Assembly (NCBI GenBank): GCA_015059435.1
Contig: SVAJ01000001.1
Coordinates: 667,132-731,131, forward strand
Direction: 5' to 3'
Length of the DNA: 64,000 nucleotides
Origin: Bacillota bacterium
GTDB taxonomy: Bacteria > Bacillota_I > Bacilli_A > RF39 > UBA660
Below are positions 1 to 8,194 of this stretch, one piece after another. A program made the position numbers and the translations under genes. Each line of letters opens with the position of its first letter. Positions within the stretch are counted from its first letter, which is position 1. The notes beneath the pieces are model-generated. The model did not search any database and had not been told where the DNA came from. It saw only the letters and a list, made by a program, of their open reading frames with translations.

Positions 1-1
1 G

Positions 2-1231
2 AAATTGTTTGAAGAGTTAAAGTGGAGAGGTTTAATTAAAGATATTGCTGGAGAAGATTTAGAAGATAAACTAAATAATGAGAGTATAACTTTCTATTGG
101 GGAACTGATCCTACTGCAGATAGTTTACATTTAGGACATTATTCTAGTTTGGTTACTGCTAAAAGATTAGCTAAGGCTGGTCATAAACCTATTTTACTAG
201 TAGGTGGAGCAACTGGACTTATTGGGGATCCTAGACCAACTGCAGAACGTGAAATTATATCAAAAGAAGCTGTAGAAAAGAATCTTATTGGTTTAAGTAA
301 TCAAGTAAGAAATATTGTTGGTGGTGATGTAGAAGTCGTTAATAATAATGACTGGATGAAAGAATTTTCTTTTACTGATTTCTTAAGAGACGTTGGTAAA
401 TATATAAATGTTAATTATATGTTAGATAAGGATATCATTAGAAGAAGACTAGATAGTGGTATTACTTTTGCTGAATTTGCATATACTTTAATACAAGGTT
501 ATGATTACCTGCATTTATTCCGTGAAAAGGGAGTACGACTTCAAGCTGCAGGAAGTGATCAATGGGGTAATATTACTACAGGAATTGATTTAATTAGAAA
601 GATGACTGGTGAACAAGCATATGCATTTACTATGCCTTTGGTGCTTGATAAATATGGAAACAAATTTGGTAAAAGTGAAGGTAATGCATTATGGTTAGAT
701 GAGTCTAAGACATCTAGTTATGAATTATATCAGTATTTAATTAATGTTGATGATGAAATGGTTATCAATTATTTAAAGATTTTCACATTTTTAAGTAGAG
801 AAGAAATTGAAAACTTGGAAAAGTCTAATATAGAAAATCCACATTTAAGAGAAGCTCACAAAGCTTTAGCTCGTGAGATTATTACTGATTTACATGGGGA
901 AGAGGCATATAATGATGCAGTTAAAATTAGTGAGTCATTATTTAGTGGTAATATAAAAGAATTATCTGTTAAACAAGTAGAAGAAGCATTTAAAGGAATT
1001 GAGCCATTTGAAATAAACGAAGATACATTATTGGTTGATTTATTAGTTAATGCAGGAGTATGTTCTAGTAAAAGAGAAGCTCGTGAATTTATAAATAATA
1101 ATTCTATTAGCTTAAATGGAGATAAAATAACTGATTTAGAATTTGTAGTTACTAGGGAAGTTGCTATTGATAATAAGTATATAGTTATTAGACGTGGTAA
1201 GAAGAAATATCATATAGGTGTTTTTAAGTAA
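2..1231 (+). CDS. tyrS: Tyrosyl-tRNA synthetase (start codon cut by window edge)
   Basis: Charges tRNA-Tyr with tyrosine in the cytoplasm; class I synthetase. The HIGH-type motif LHLGHY and the KMSKS-type motif KFGKS (about residue 220) are both present, and a C-terminal S4-like RNA-binding domain follows (VDLLVNAGVCSSKREAREF). A TTG at base 5 could be read as a start, but the family begins M-x-L-F-(E/D)-E-L-K-W-R-G. Base 1 is G, bases 2-4 are AAA and 5-7 are TTG (Leu), so the real ATG very probably ends at base 1 and only its first two bases are missing. A GC-poor hairpin terminator follows the stop. Identity is certain; the start is inferred. Confidence 0.95.
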   Translation, partial: KLFEELKWRGLIKDIAGEDLEDKLNNESITFYWGTDPTADSLHLGHYSSLVTAKRLAKAGHKPILLVGGATGLIGDPRPTAEREIISKEAVEKNLIGLSNQVRNIVGGDVEVVNNNDWMKEFSFTDFLRDVGKYINVNYMLDKDIIRRRLDSGITFAEFAYTLIQGYDYLHLFREKGVRLQAAGSDQWGNITTGIDLIRKMTGEQAYAFTMPLVLDKYGNKFGKSEGNALWLDESKTSSYELYQYLINVDDEMVINYLKIFTFLSREEIENLEKSNIENPHLREAHKALAREIITDLHGEEAYNDAVKISESLFSGNIKELSVKQVEEAFKGIEPFEINEDTLLVDLLVNAGVCSSKREAREFINNNSISLNGDKITDLEFVVTREVAIDNKYIVIRRGKKKYHIGVFK

Positions 1232-1234
1232 TAT

Positions 1235-1268
1235 GAAAAGGAAAATAATTAATATTTTCCTTTTCTTT
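1235..1268 (+). terminator. Terminator after tyrS
   Basis: The inverted repeat GAAAAGGAAAATA ... TATTTTCCTTTTC directly follows the tyrS stop and ends in a short T-rich tail. The tail is weak, so read-through into the next gene is possible. Confidence 0.6.
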
Positions 1269-1320
1269 GACTTTAAAATATTTCATATTTTTGTTAAAAT
1301 TTATAATAGGTGGTGGTATA

Positions 1321-2541
1321 GTGAAGAAAAAACGTGGACGTAAGAAAAAAGTTACTCCGAGGGATAGATTATTAAAGTTTATTAAAGTTGTATGCTTAAT
1401 TTGTTTAATAGTTTTATTTGTTGAGGTTGTATATATAGTTAGTAAAAATAAGTTATCCAATAATAAAAATAATTATTTCGATGGTATAAATGATTTTCAG
1501 TATCGAGATGATTATTTTATTGCGGTAGGTAGTAATAATGATAATGATAAGAAAATAGAAAAGGCTAAAGTAGTTAGGTATTCTTTAAGAAAGGAAAAGT
1601 CTTGGGAATATATTTATAACAAAGGCTATAATAGTACTTTTTTAGCTGTTGATATTGATAAAGATAATAATATAATTGCGGTAGGTAGTTATGAAAGCAA
1701 TGATGATTCATCTGATAGAACTGCTGTTTTAGTAAAATATGATTCTACTGGTAAGGTTTTATTTGAAAAGAAATTTAGTTTACTTGATAATTCGAAATTT
1801 ACTAGTATTAAAGTATTTAGTGATGGTTATTTAGTTACTGGTCAAAGTATATATAATGATATGGCAGTAGGAGATTCTAAAGGTGGAGCTATTTTATTAA
1901 AATATGATAAAGAGGGAAATCTTATTTGGAAAACTAATTATGGTAGTAGTAAGTCAGCTAGTTATAATAATCTTGCTGTTTATGATGATAATATTTATGT
2001 AGTTGGTAAAAAAGATGATTCTGTTGGAGTTGTTTCAAAATATAGTATGGATGGTAAGTTAATTACTTCTACATTATATAAGAATATTGATGATATAGGA
2101 TTTACAGGAATTACTGTTAATTCTGATAATATAATTGTTAGTGGAGCTAAGAAAGTTTCTAATAATAATATTAATGCTCTCTTAGTTAAGTATGATAGTG
2201 GTTGTGATTTTGTATCAGAAGTATTATATGATAGTGGAAAAAATGAAAGATATAATAAGATTATAAATGATAAGGATAAGAATTTAGTCGTGGTTGGTAC
2301 TATTTTTAGTAAGTCTAAACATGATGAGTTTACTTATGAAGGAGTTATTGGTAAGTATAAGAGTAATTTTAAGAAAATAGATATTATTAATTATGGTGAT
2401 AATAGTGATGATTATTTTACTCAAGTTAGATTAGTAGATGGTAATTATTTAGTAAGTGGATATTCTTCATATAAAGATGATGGTTACTTATCTAAATTTA
2501 TTACATATAGTGATGCTTTAAAAATATTGGAGGTTAAGTAG
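1321..2541 (+). CDS. Membrane-anchored beta-propeller-like repeat protein
   Basis: Unknown function, 406 residues. I chose the GTG at 1321 because GGTGG sits just upstream; a TTG further upstream has no ribosome site. The N-terminus is very basic (KKKRGRKKK), followed by one membrane helix (about residues 22-42), so the rest should lie outside the cell. The outer part has at least five repeats of the form (A/G)-x-L-(V/L)-K-Y-D-x-x-G-K/N-x-(L/I)-x-x-x-x-x-Y alternating with VVG or AVGS strands, as in WD40-like or delta-60 type propellers. The stop overlaps the next start by one base. Fold assignment is from repeat spacing only. Confidence 0.75.
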   Translation: MKKKRGRKKKVTPRDRLLKFIKVVCLICLIVLFVEVVYIVSKNKLSNNKNNYFDGINDFQYRDDYFIAVGSNNDNDKKIEKAKVVRYSLRKEKSWEYIYNKGYNSTFLAVDIDKDNNIIAVGSYESNDDSSDRTAVLVKYDSTGKVLFEKKFSLLDNSKFTSIKVFSDGYLVTGQSIYNDMAVGDSKGGAILLKYDKEGNLIWKTNYGSSKSASYNNLAVYDDNIYVVGKKDDSVGVVSKYSMDGKLITSTLYKNIDDIGFTGITVNSDNIIVSGAKKVSNNNINALLVKYDSGCDFVSEVLYDSGKNERYNKIINDKDKNLVVVGTIFSKSKHDEFTYEGVIGKYKSNFKKIDIINYGDNSDDYFTQVRLVDGNYLVSGYSSYKDDGYLSKFITYSDALKILEVK

Positions 2542-3089
2542 TGAAAATTACAATAGTACGACATGGTAAGACAGATAAGAATGGAGAGGAAATACTTCAA
2601 GGAGTTAGTAATGAAATGCTTAATGATTCTGGTAGAATGATGTGTCAAAGACTTAGAAATGAACTTAAAAATGAGCATTTTGATGTTTGTTATATGTCTC
2701 CTTTAGTTAGATGCGTAGAAACTGCAATGATATTAGTAGGAGATAGAGTACCAATTATTTCTGATAAAAGATTAATTGAACGAGATATTGGTGAATTTGA
2801 AGGTAAGAGTAAGGAAGAGTATGATATATCTAAGTATTGGGATTATAATCTTAATTCTGGTGATGGTGGAGTAGAAAAAATTCAAGATGTTATAGCTAGA
2901 TGTCAAAGTTTTTTAGATTATGTTTTAGAAAAGTATGATGGAAAAGATATATTAATAGTTACTCATAGTTGTATTTTTAGAGTTATTTATTATTTATTAA
3001 ATAATGCTGATTTTAGTAAAAAATTAGAAAATATAAAAGTTGATAATTGTTCCTATAGGCAAATTGAAATAAGTAATAAACATATTTGA
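2541..3089 (+). CDS. Histidine phosphatase family (phosphoglycerate mutase-like) protein
   Basis: Phosphohydrolase of the branch-2 histidine phosphatase superfamily, 182 residues. The catalytic RHG motif is at residues 7-9 (TIVRHGKTDKNG), a conserved Arg region is SPLVRCVETA, the proton-donor region is ERDIGEFEGKS and the second catalytic His is in IVTHSCIFRVI. It starts with GTG, whose G is the last base of the preceding stop codon, with a GGAGG 9 bases upstream, so it is probably translationally coupled. The substrate cannot be read from the sequence; cofactor-independent mutase, CobC-like or general sugar phosphatase are all possible. It ends with TGA. Confidence 0.85.
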   Translation: MKITIVRHGKTDKNGEEILQGVSNEMLNDSGRMMCQRLRNELKNEHFDVCYMSPLVRCVETAMILVGDRVPIISDKRLIERDIGEFEGKSKEEYDISKYWDYNLNSGDGGVEKIQDVIARCQSFLDYVLEKYDGKDILIVTHSCIFRVIYYLLNNADFSKKLENIKVDNCSYRQIEISNKHI

Positions 3090-3094
3090 ATTTG

Positions 3095-3132
3095 ACACTG
3101 GTAATTTAAATAATTTAATTACTAGTGTTTTT
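3095..3132 (+). terminator. Hairpin after histidine phosphatase gene
   Basis: A long AT-rich stem with ACACTGGTAATT pairing with AATTACTAGTGT is followed by TTTTTAT. It is near-symmetric and immediately precedes a TGTGTTATAAT extended -10 element for the next gene. Confidence 0.6.
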
Positions 3133-3168
3133 ATGTGTTATAATACTTTTATGATAGGGGTGATTATT

Positions 3169-3735
3169 TTGAATTTTATATTATCATTTTGGCCTGTATT
3201 AGTTTTTTTTATAATTTGTATTATTGGGCTTTATTTTTTGTGCAAGATATCAGATGCTCGTCTTAATCAATTATTAAAGTATAGTCATGAAGTCGAAAAG
3301 GAAGAAAAAATTTATTTTCAAAAGAAACTATTTATAAATGGTTTCTTGAAATCAATACCAGTTTCTGTAATGCTTTTTTTAAGTATATATTATGTTATAG
3401 ATTCTTTATTTGTAGCAGCACTTTTATCTTTATGGTGGTATTTTTTTAAAAGTTTTACTGCTTGTTCTTGTTATTTCAAAAGCAAAAAATGTTTATATAG
3501 GGTGGATGATACTTTATTTGATATTTCTTTAGATAATTATGAAACTTCTACTAATTATTTGTTTATTTTTAAGGGACAACGTAAACTTCTTTGTACCATT
3601 ACTAATCCTGTGGAAATATATGATTCTAAATCTGATGTAACTAAATATTATATTGTTAATCATGAATTAGTTGTTGTTTATAGTGGTAATGTATTAAAAC
3701 GTATGATTAGGACAATAAAAAAAGAAAAGCTTTAG
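3169..3735 (+). CDS. Small two-helix membrane protein, unknown
   Basis: 188 residues, no family recognised. An upstream ATG at 3133 overlaps an extended -10 box (TGTGTTATAAT), so I prefer the TTG at 3169, which has AGGGGTGATT upstream. Two hydrophobic hairpins are visible: about residues 3-26 and 63-96 (rich in Leu, Phe, Trp). The C-terminal half is soluble and beta-rich, with DVTKYYIVNHELVVVY near the end. It appears monocistronic and faces rpsD across a shared terminator. Confidence 0.65.
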   Translation: MNFILSFWPVLVFFIICIIGLYFLCKISDARLNQLLKYSHEVEKEEKIYFQKKLFINGFLKSIPVSVMLFLSIYYVIDSLFVAALLSLWWYFFKSFTACSCYFKSKKCLYRVDDTLFDISLDNYETSTNYLFIFKGQRKLLCTITNPVEIYDSKSDVTKYYIVNHELVVVYSGNVLKRMIRTIKKEKL

Positions 3736-3750
3736 CTCTTCTTTTTATTT
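3717..3750. terminator. Bidirectional terminator between 3735 gene and rpsD
   Basis: AAAGAAAAGC-TTTA-GCTCTTCTTTTT forms a stem flanked by A-runs on one side and T-runs on the other, serving both convergent genes. Confidence 0.65.
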
Positions 3751-4347
3751 GTTATAGAATTCAACGATTAATGATTCATTAATATCAGCGTTAAGTTCAT
3801 TTCTTTCAGGAAGTCTTACGTAAGTAGCTTCCATTTTTCCTTCATCATAGTTGATGAATTCAACTCTCTTAGTTACTTTAGCTAAGCTTTCAGTAACTAC
3901 TTTTAAGTTTTTATCATCAGCTTTAAGAGAAATAACATCTCCAACTTTTACTTGATATGAAGGAATATCAACTTTTTTACCATTAACAGTAACGTGTCCA
4001 TGGTTAACAAGTTGTCTAGCTCCACGACGAGTTGAAGCAAATCCTGTACGATAAACTAAGTTATCTAAACGAGATTCAAGAAGTCTTAAGAAGTTAGTAC
4101 CTTTAACACCTTTGATCTTTTCAGCTTTTTTGAAAGTATTCTTGAATTGTCTTTCGTTTAATCCATACATGAAACGTACTTTTTGTTTTTCTTTTAATTG
4201 TACTCCATAGTCTGATAATTTTCCTTTACGAGCATTACCATGTTGACCAGGTCCATAAGGGCGACGAGCTAATTCTTTACCACTTTCAAGGATTGAAAAT
4301 CCAACACGACGAGCTTGTTTATAACTAGATCCTGTATATCTTGCCAT
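3745..4347 (-). CDS. rpsD: 30S ribosomal protein S4
   Basis: Primary rRNA-binding protein of the small subunit, 200 residues, the usual length. The family start [14 protein letters not shown] is at 4347 with AAAGGAG upstream; an in-frame extension to 4377 is not credible. The S4 RNA-binding domain is clear ([32 protein letters not shown]). No zinc-binding cysteine cluster is present at the N-terminus, so this is the zinc-independent form. It is a single-gene unit with its own strong promoter and a leader of about 160 bases, as in Bacillus, where S4 represses its own mRNA. Confidence 0.97.
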   Translation of the reverse strand: MARYTGSSYKQARRVGFSILESGKELARRPYGPGQHGNARKGKLSDYGVQLKEKQKVRFMYGLNERQFKNTFKKAEKIKGVKGTNFLRLLESRLDNLVYRTGFASTRRGARQLVNHGHVTVNGKKVDIPSYQVKVGDVISLKADDKNLKVVTESLAKVTKRVEFINYDEGKMEATYVRLPERNELNADINESLIVEFYNK

Positions 4348-4505
4348 AAAATATTCTCCTTTCTGTAGATTATACACTTCACCCCGTTGATTTAGTCATA
4401 CTTTAGGGAGTTTTTCTTACTTTTTCGCGTAAACAGCAATTGTTACTAAAATTAAATTGAAAAACACATTAAAATATTCTAAATCCGCTGTTAAAGTGAA
4501 TTGCA
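4348..4505 (-). promoter_or_regulatory. rpsD mRNA leader, candidate S4 autoregulatory element
   Basis: About 158 bases separate the predicted transcription start from the rpsD ATG. The leader contains short GC-richer blocks (GTTTACGCG, AACTCCC and AACGGGGTGAAGTG) that stand out in this AT-rich genome and lie just upstream of the ribosome site. In Bacillus, rpsD carries an S4-binding leader, so an autoregulatory structure is likely, but I did not fold it. Confidence 0.5.
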
Positions 4506-4511
4506 GTATTA

Positions 4512-4540
4512 ATTATATACAAAAAATCCTTATATGTCAA
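4512..4540 (-). promoter_or_regulatory. Promoter of rpsD
   Basis: On the minus strand TTGACA (4535-4540) and TATAAT (4512-4517) are separated by exactly 17 bases: a perfect sigma-A consensus promoter, fitting a highly expressed ribosomal gene. Confidence 0.9.
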
Positions 4541-4595
4541 GGAATATAAGAATTCAGATTACTTTTTTTTGGTAATTTTTTAATTTTGTAGAAAT

Positions 4596-4623
4596 TTGTA
4601 ATATATTTGTGGTATTATATAAT
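4596..4623 (+). promoter_or_regulatory. Promoter of ezrA
   Basis: TTGTAA at 4596-4601 and TATAAT at 4618-4623 with a 16-base spacer, about 25 bases before the ezrA start. Confidence 0.55.
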
Positions 4624-4647
4624 TAGATAATAATCGGAGGTGAAATT

Positions 4648-6357
4648 ATGGGACAATATTTAGTTATAGGTTCAGTTATAATTGTAATTATACTTGTCGT
4701 TATTATTTCGCTTCATTTTATAAAGAAAGCTATTAATAGAAGTTATAGAAAAAAAGTAGAAGTATTGGAGATCAAAAAGAATTTAGTTGCATCTACTCCT
4801 GTATTATTGGAACTTTCTAAAGTAGAACCAATTATTAAAAATGAAAAGATGGAAGAAAAATATAATAATTGGAATGAAAAGTTTATTAATTTAAAAGAAA
4901 AAAATCTTATCGAGATAGATGATATGTTGATAGATTTAGATATGTATATAGAAAAGAGAGACTATAAGACTTGTCTATATAGAATGGCTAAAGTAGAAAT
5001 GGAAATATATAAAGCTAAAGAAATAGCCGATAATATATTAGAAGAAGTAAAAGAAATTACTCTTAGTGAAGAAAAGTATAGATCTATTGTTATTAAGTTA
5101 AAAGCTAAATATAGAGAACTTAATACGGAGTTTAATAATCATAAAGAACTTTATGATGATATGCAAGATGCTATTTTATTACAACTAGAAAATATTGAAA
5201 AAAGATTTTTAGATTTTGAAAAAGCAATGGATAAGAACGAATATAGTGAAGTTGTTCATATAGTTAAGGCACTGGATACTATGATTGATCATATGAGTAT
5301 TGTAGTAGAAGAGGTTCCAGATTTACTTTTAATGGCAAGACAAATTATTCCTAATAGAATGAAAGAAATAAAAGCAACTACTGAAGAGATGGTAAAAGAA
5401 GGATTTGTTTTAGAGTATTTAAATATTGATTATAATATAGAAGAATCTAAGAAAAACATTGATACTATATTAGATAAAGTAAAAGTTCTTAATTTAGAAG
5501 ATTGTATGTTTGAACTTAAAACTATGCTTGAATATTTAGATAGTTTATTTGTAGATTTTGAAAAAGAACGTTTATCTCGTAAAGTTTATGAGGAAATGGA
5601 AAAAGACTTTTCTAAGAAGATATATGATACTAACAAAGTAGTAGAGGATATATATAATCAGTTAGATGATATTAAGAGTATGTATGATTTAGATGATAAT
5701 GATATTGTTACTATTCATGAAGCTAAAAAAGCTTTAGTAATTATTAATGATGATTATAAAAAATTATTATCTAAAGTTGAGGCTTCTTCTACACCTTATT
5801 CTATGTTACATAAGGAAATAGAAGAATTGTCTAATAGATTAAAAGAGATGGAAGAAGATTTAGATAAGTCATTAAAGTCTTTAGGTAATATGTATGATGA
5901 TGAAGTAAGAGCACGTGAACAATTAGATGAGATACAAATATTCTTAAAGAAATGTAAAGAAAAGATGAGAGGTTATAAATTGCCTATTATTACAGATAAT
6001 TATTTTGTAGAATTATCTGAAGCTAATGAAGCTATCGAAGAAGTTATAAAAGAATTAGAAAAGAAGCCTATAGTTATTAAAACTTTAAATACTAGAGTTG
6101 ATACTGCTAGAGATTTAGTTTTAAAATTGTATAATACTACTAATGAAATGATTAAGACTGCACAACTTGCAGAGATGGCTATAGTATATGGAAATAGATA
6201 TAGATCTTATTATAGTGAAGTTGATAGTGGACTTTTAGATGCAGAAGAATTATTCTATAAAGGTGAATATAAGAAAGCATTAGATTTATCTATTAAAACA
6301 ACTTCTATTGTAGATAGTGATATATATCAAAAATTGTTAGCTGTTTATGATAAATAG
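4648..6357 (+). CDS. ezrA: Septation ring formation regulator EzrA
   Basis: Membrane-anchored regulator that binds FtsZ, restricts Z-ring formation and couples it to wall synthesis. It is 569 residues, the family's usual size. One N-terminal membrane helix (about residues 5-25) is followed by a long coiled-coil, spectrin-like cytoplasmic part. The early family block is readable as LVASTPVLLELSKVEPI, then a segment like EEKYNNWNEKF. It has its own promoter and a GGAGG site. Together with gpsB in this window it points to Bacillus-type division control in a cell with a wall. Confidence 0.93.
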   Translation: MGQYLVIGSVIIVIILVVIISLHFIKKAINRSYRKKVEVLEIKKNLVASTPVLLELSKVEPIIKNEKMEEKYNNWNEKFINLKEKNLIEIDDMLIDLDMYIEKRDYKTCLYRMAKVEMEIYKAKEIADNILEEVKEITLSEEKYRSIVIKLKAKYRELNTEFNNHKELYDDMQDAILLQLENIEKRFLDFEKAMDKNEYSEVVHIVKALDTMIDHMSIVVEEVPDLLLMARQIIPNRMKEIKATTEEMVKEGFVLEYLNIDYNIEESKKNIDTILDKVKVLNLEDCMFELKTMLEYLDSLFVDFEKERLSRKVYEEMEKDFSKKIYDTNKVVEDIYNQLDDIKSMYDLDDNDIVTIHEAKKALVIINDDYKKLLSKVEASSTPYSMLHKEIEELSNRLKEMEEDLDKSLKSLGNMYDDEVRAREQLDEIQIFLKKCKEKMRGYKLPIITDNYFVELSEANEAIEEVIKELEKKPIVIKTLNTRVDTARDLVLKLYNTTNEMIKTAQLAEMAIVYGNRYRSYYSEVDSGLLDAEELFYKGEYKKALDLSIKTTSIVDSDIYQKLLAVYDK

Positions 6358-6421
6358 AAAGGGAATATATTGATATATTTTCTTTTTTTTGATAAAATAT
6401 TGACGTTATTGAGGTGGTAAA

Positions 6422-7606
6422 ATGGATAGAATTATACTTATAAAGTATGGTGAACTTAGTACTAAAAAAGGAAACCGTAATTTTTTTATTAATACTTTAT
6501 ATAATAATGTTTGTAATAGTTTAAAAAAATTTGATGTTAAGATTAGTAAAGATAGAGCACATATGTATATAGAGTTTAATGATAGTGAGCTTGATGGTAT
6601 TAAGAGTGCTATTGATAAAGTATTTGGTATTCATAAGTATCATATTGCTTATATTGTTAATACTAATATGGAAGATATTAAATCTAAAGTATTAGAAGTC
6701 GCTAAGAGTATTAGTTTTAAAACTTTTAAGGTAGAAACTAAGAGAAGTTTTAAAGGATTTGAAGCTGACAGTTTAGAGATGAGTCGTATACTTGGTGGAG
6801 TAATATTAAGAAATATTTCTGATATAAAAGTAGATGTTCATAATCCAGAAGTTACTTTTAATGTAGAAATTAGAGAAGATAGAAGTTATATTTATTTAAA
6901 TAGTTATAATGGTAGTGGTGGATATCCTGTTGGTACACAACCTCGTGGTATGCTTATGCTTAGTGGAGGAATTGATTCTCCTGTAGCTGGATATCTTGCT
7001 ATGAAACGTGGAGTAGTAGTAGATGCTGTTTATTTTGAAGCTATTCCACATACTAGTTTAGATGCACGTAATAAAGTTATTTCTTTAGCTCGTAAACTAG
7101 CTTTATATGGAGGTAAGATTAATTTGCATATAGTTAACTTTACTCCTATACAAGAAGAAATATATAAAAACTGTGCTCCTAGTTATTGTATTACTATTAT
7201 GCGTAGAATGATGTATCGTATTATGGAAAAAATTGTTAAGAAGTATGATGGTTATATTATTATTAATGGAGAATCTATTGGACAAGTAGCATCTCAAACA
7301 TTAACTAGTATGAATTGTATTAATAGTGTTACTAATATTCCGGTAATTCGTCCAGTTAGTTGTTTAGATAAATTGGAAATAATTGATATTGCTAAAAAGA
7401 TAGATACTTATGAAACTAGTATATTACCATATGAAGATTGTTGTACTGTGTTTGTTCCTAAACATCCAGTTATTAATCCGAGTATAGAAAAGAGTATAGT
7501 TGAAGAAGAAAAATTTAATTATTCTGAAATGATTGATGAAGCAGTTAATAATCTTAATACTATTACTGTTACAAGTAATGATGAAGAATTTTCTGACTTG
7601 TTATAA
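6422..7606 (+). CDS. thiI: tRNA 4-thiouridine synthase ThiI
   Basis: Sulfurtransferase that makes 4-thiouridine at tRNA position 8 and can supply sulfur for thiazole synthesis. The N-terminal ferredoxin-like domain opens with ILIKYGELSTKKGNRNFF, a THUMP domain follows, and the PP-loop ATP-binding motif is SGGIDSPVAGYLAMKRG. At 394 residues there is no C-terminal rhodanese domain, as in most Bacillota. A sulfur-donating cysteine desulfurase is usually encoded next door; here the only one seen is sufS at 49.3 kb. It follows ezrA by 64 bases. Confidence 0.95.
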   Translation: MDRIILIKYGELSTKKGNRNFFINTLYNNVCNSLKKFDVKISKDRAHMYIEFNDSELDGIKSAIDKVFGIHKYHIAYIVNTNMEDIKSKVLEVAKSISFKTFKVETKRSFKGFEADSLEMSRILGGVILRNISDIKVDVHNPEVTFNVEIREDRSYIYLNSYNGSGGYPVGTQPRGMLMLSGGIDSPVAGYLAMKRGVVVDAVYFEAIPHTSLDARNKVISLARKLALYGGKINLHIVNFTPIQEEIYKNCAPSYCITIMRRMMYRIMEKIVKKYDGYIIINGESIGQVASQTLTSMNCINSVTNIPVIRPVSCLDKLEIIDIAKKIDTYETSILPYEDCCTVFVPKHPVINPSIEKSIVEEEKFNYSEMIDEAVNNLNTITVTSNDEEFSDLL

Positions 7607-7674
7607 TTTACCAGTGAAATTTATGTATTAATTTGTAAAATATTCACAACCTACTAGTGTAGGAGGTGAAAAAC

Positions 7675-7899
7675 ATGAACAATAATGCAAAGAATTCTTC
7701 AATGAAAATGAGAGTTCCAGGAGCTAAACAAGCTATTGATAAAATGAAATATGAAATAGCTAATGAATTTGGTGTTAATTTAGGACCAGATGCTACTAGT
7801 CGTGCTAACGGTACTGTTGGTGGTGAAATTACTAGACGTTTAGTTCAAAATGGATTAAATCAAGTAAGCGGAAGCTATAATAATAGTAATAATAGATAG
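7675..7899 (+). CDS. Alpha/beta-type small acid-soluble spore protein (SASP)
   Basis: DNA-coating protein of the spore core that protects DNA from UV and heat, later degraded by the GPR protease. It is 74 residues. The two signature blocks are intact: [13 protein letters not shown], containing the expected GPR cleavage site E-I-A, and [20 protein letters not shown]. The ATG at 7675 is preceded by AGGAGG; a GTG at 7666 overlaps that site and is rejected. A good terminator follows. The gene implies that the organism sporulates. Confidence 0.95.
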   Translation: MNNNAKNSSMKMRVPGAKQAIDKMKYEIANEFGVNLGPDATSRANGTVGGEITRRLVQNGLNQVSGSYNNSNNR

Positions 7900-7908
7900 T
7901 TGTAGCTT

Positions 7909-7936
7909 AAAAGATAGGGATAACCTATCTTTTTTA
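7909..7936 (+). terminator. Terminator after SASP gene
   Basis: AAGATAGG (7911-7918), loop GATAA, CCTATCTT (7924-7931), then a T-run. A classical intrinsic terminator. Confidence 0.85.
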
Positions 7937-7987
7937 TTGTTCAACTTATTTATTGAATGTGATATTATATAAGTAGGGTGGTGTAGT

Positions 7988-8194
7988 ATGAATAGTTGTT
8001 TTGAAAGGAATTTAAGAGATGTTGTAGCGTCTTTTCAGTTGGATTATATCGATGTTCCTGATTATATGATAGATGCTATTATAAAAAAACATAATAATAA
8101 AGAACAAAATAATAATGTGGAGAAAGATAGTAATAAGCTTTTAATTAAAAAGAAAGGAATATATGAATATGAAGACAAAAGAAGAAATAGATAG
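7988..8194 (+). CDS. Small VbhA-like antitoxin paired with Fic
   Basis: 68 residues, read from ATG with AGGGTGGTG upstream. It overlaps the Fic gene by 32 bases, the arrangement of class I Fic toxin-antitoxin pairs. Residues 10-34 (RDVVASFQLDYIDVPDYMIDAI) align by eye with the antitoxin VbhA helix, where the inhibitory motif is S/T-x-x-x-E-G/N. Here it reads S15-F-Q-L-D19-Y20, with Asp for Glu and Tyr for Gly. The C-terminal half is polar and low-complexity. Antitoxin role is inferred from position and this resemblance. Confidence 0.6.
   Translation: MNSCFERNLRDVVASFQLDYIDVPDYMIDAIIKKHNNKEQNNNVEKDSNKLLIKKKGIYEYEDKRRNR

Noticed and set aside
3133-3168. ATG at 3133 as start of the small membrane protein
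   Set aside because: The codon is inside a promoter-like TGTGTTATAAT box and has no ribosome site.
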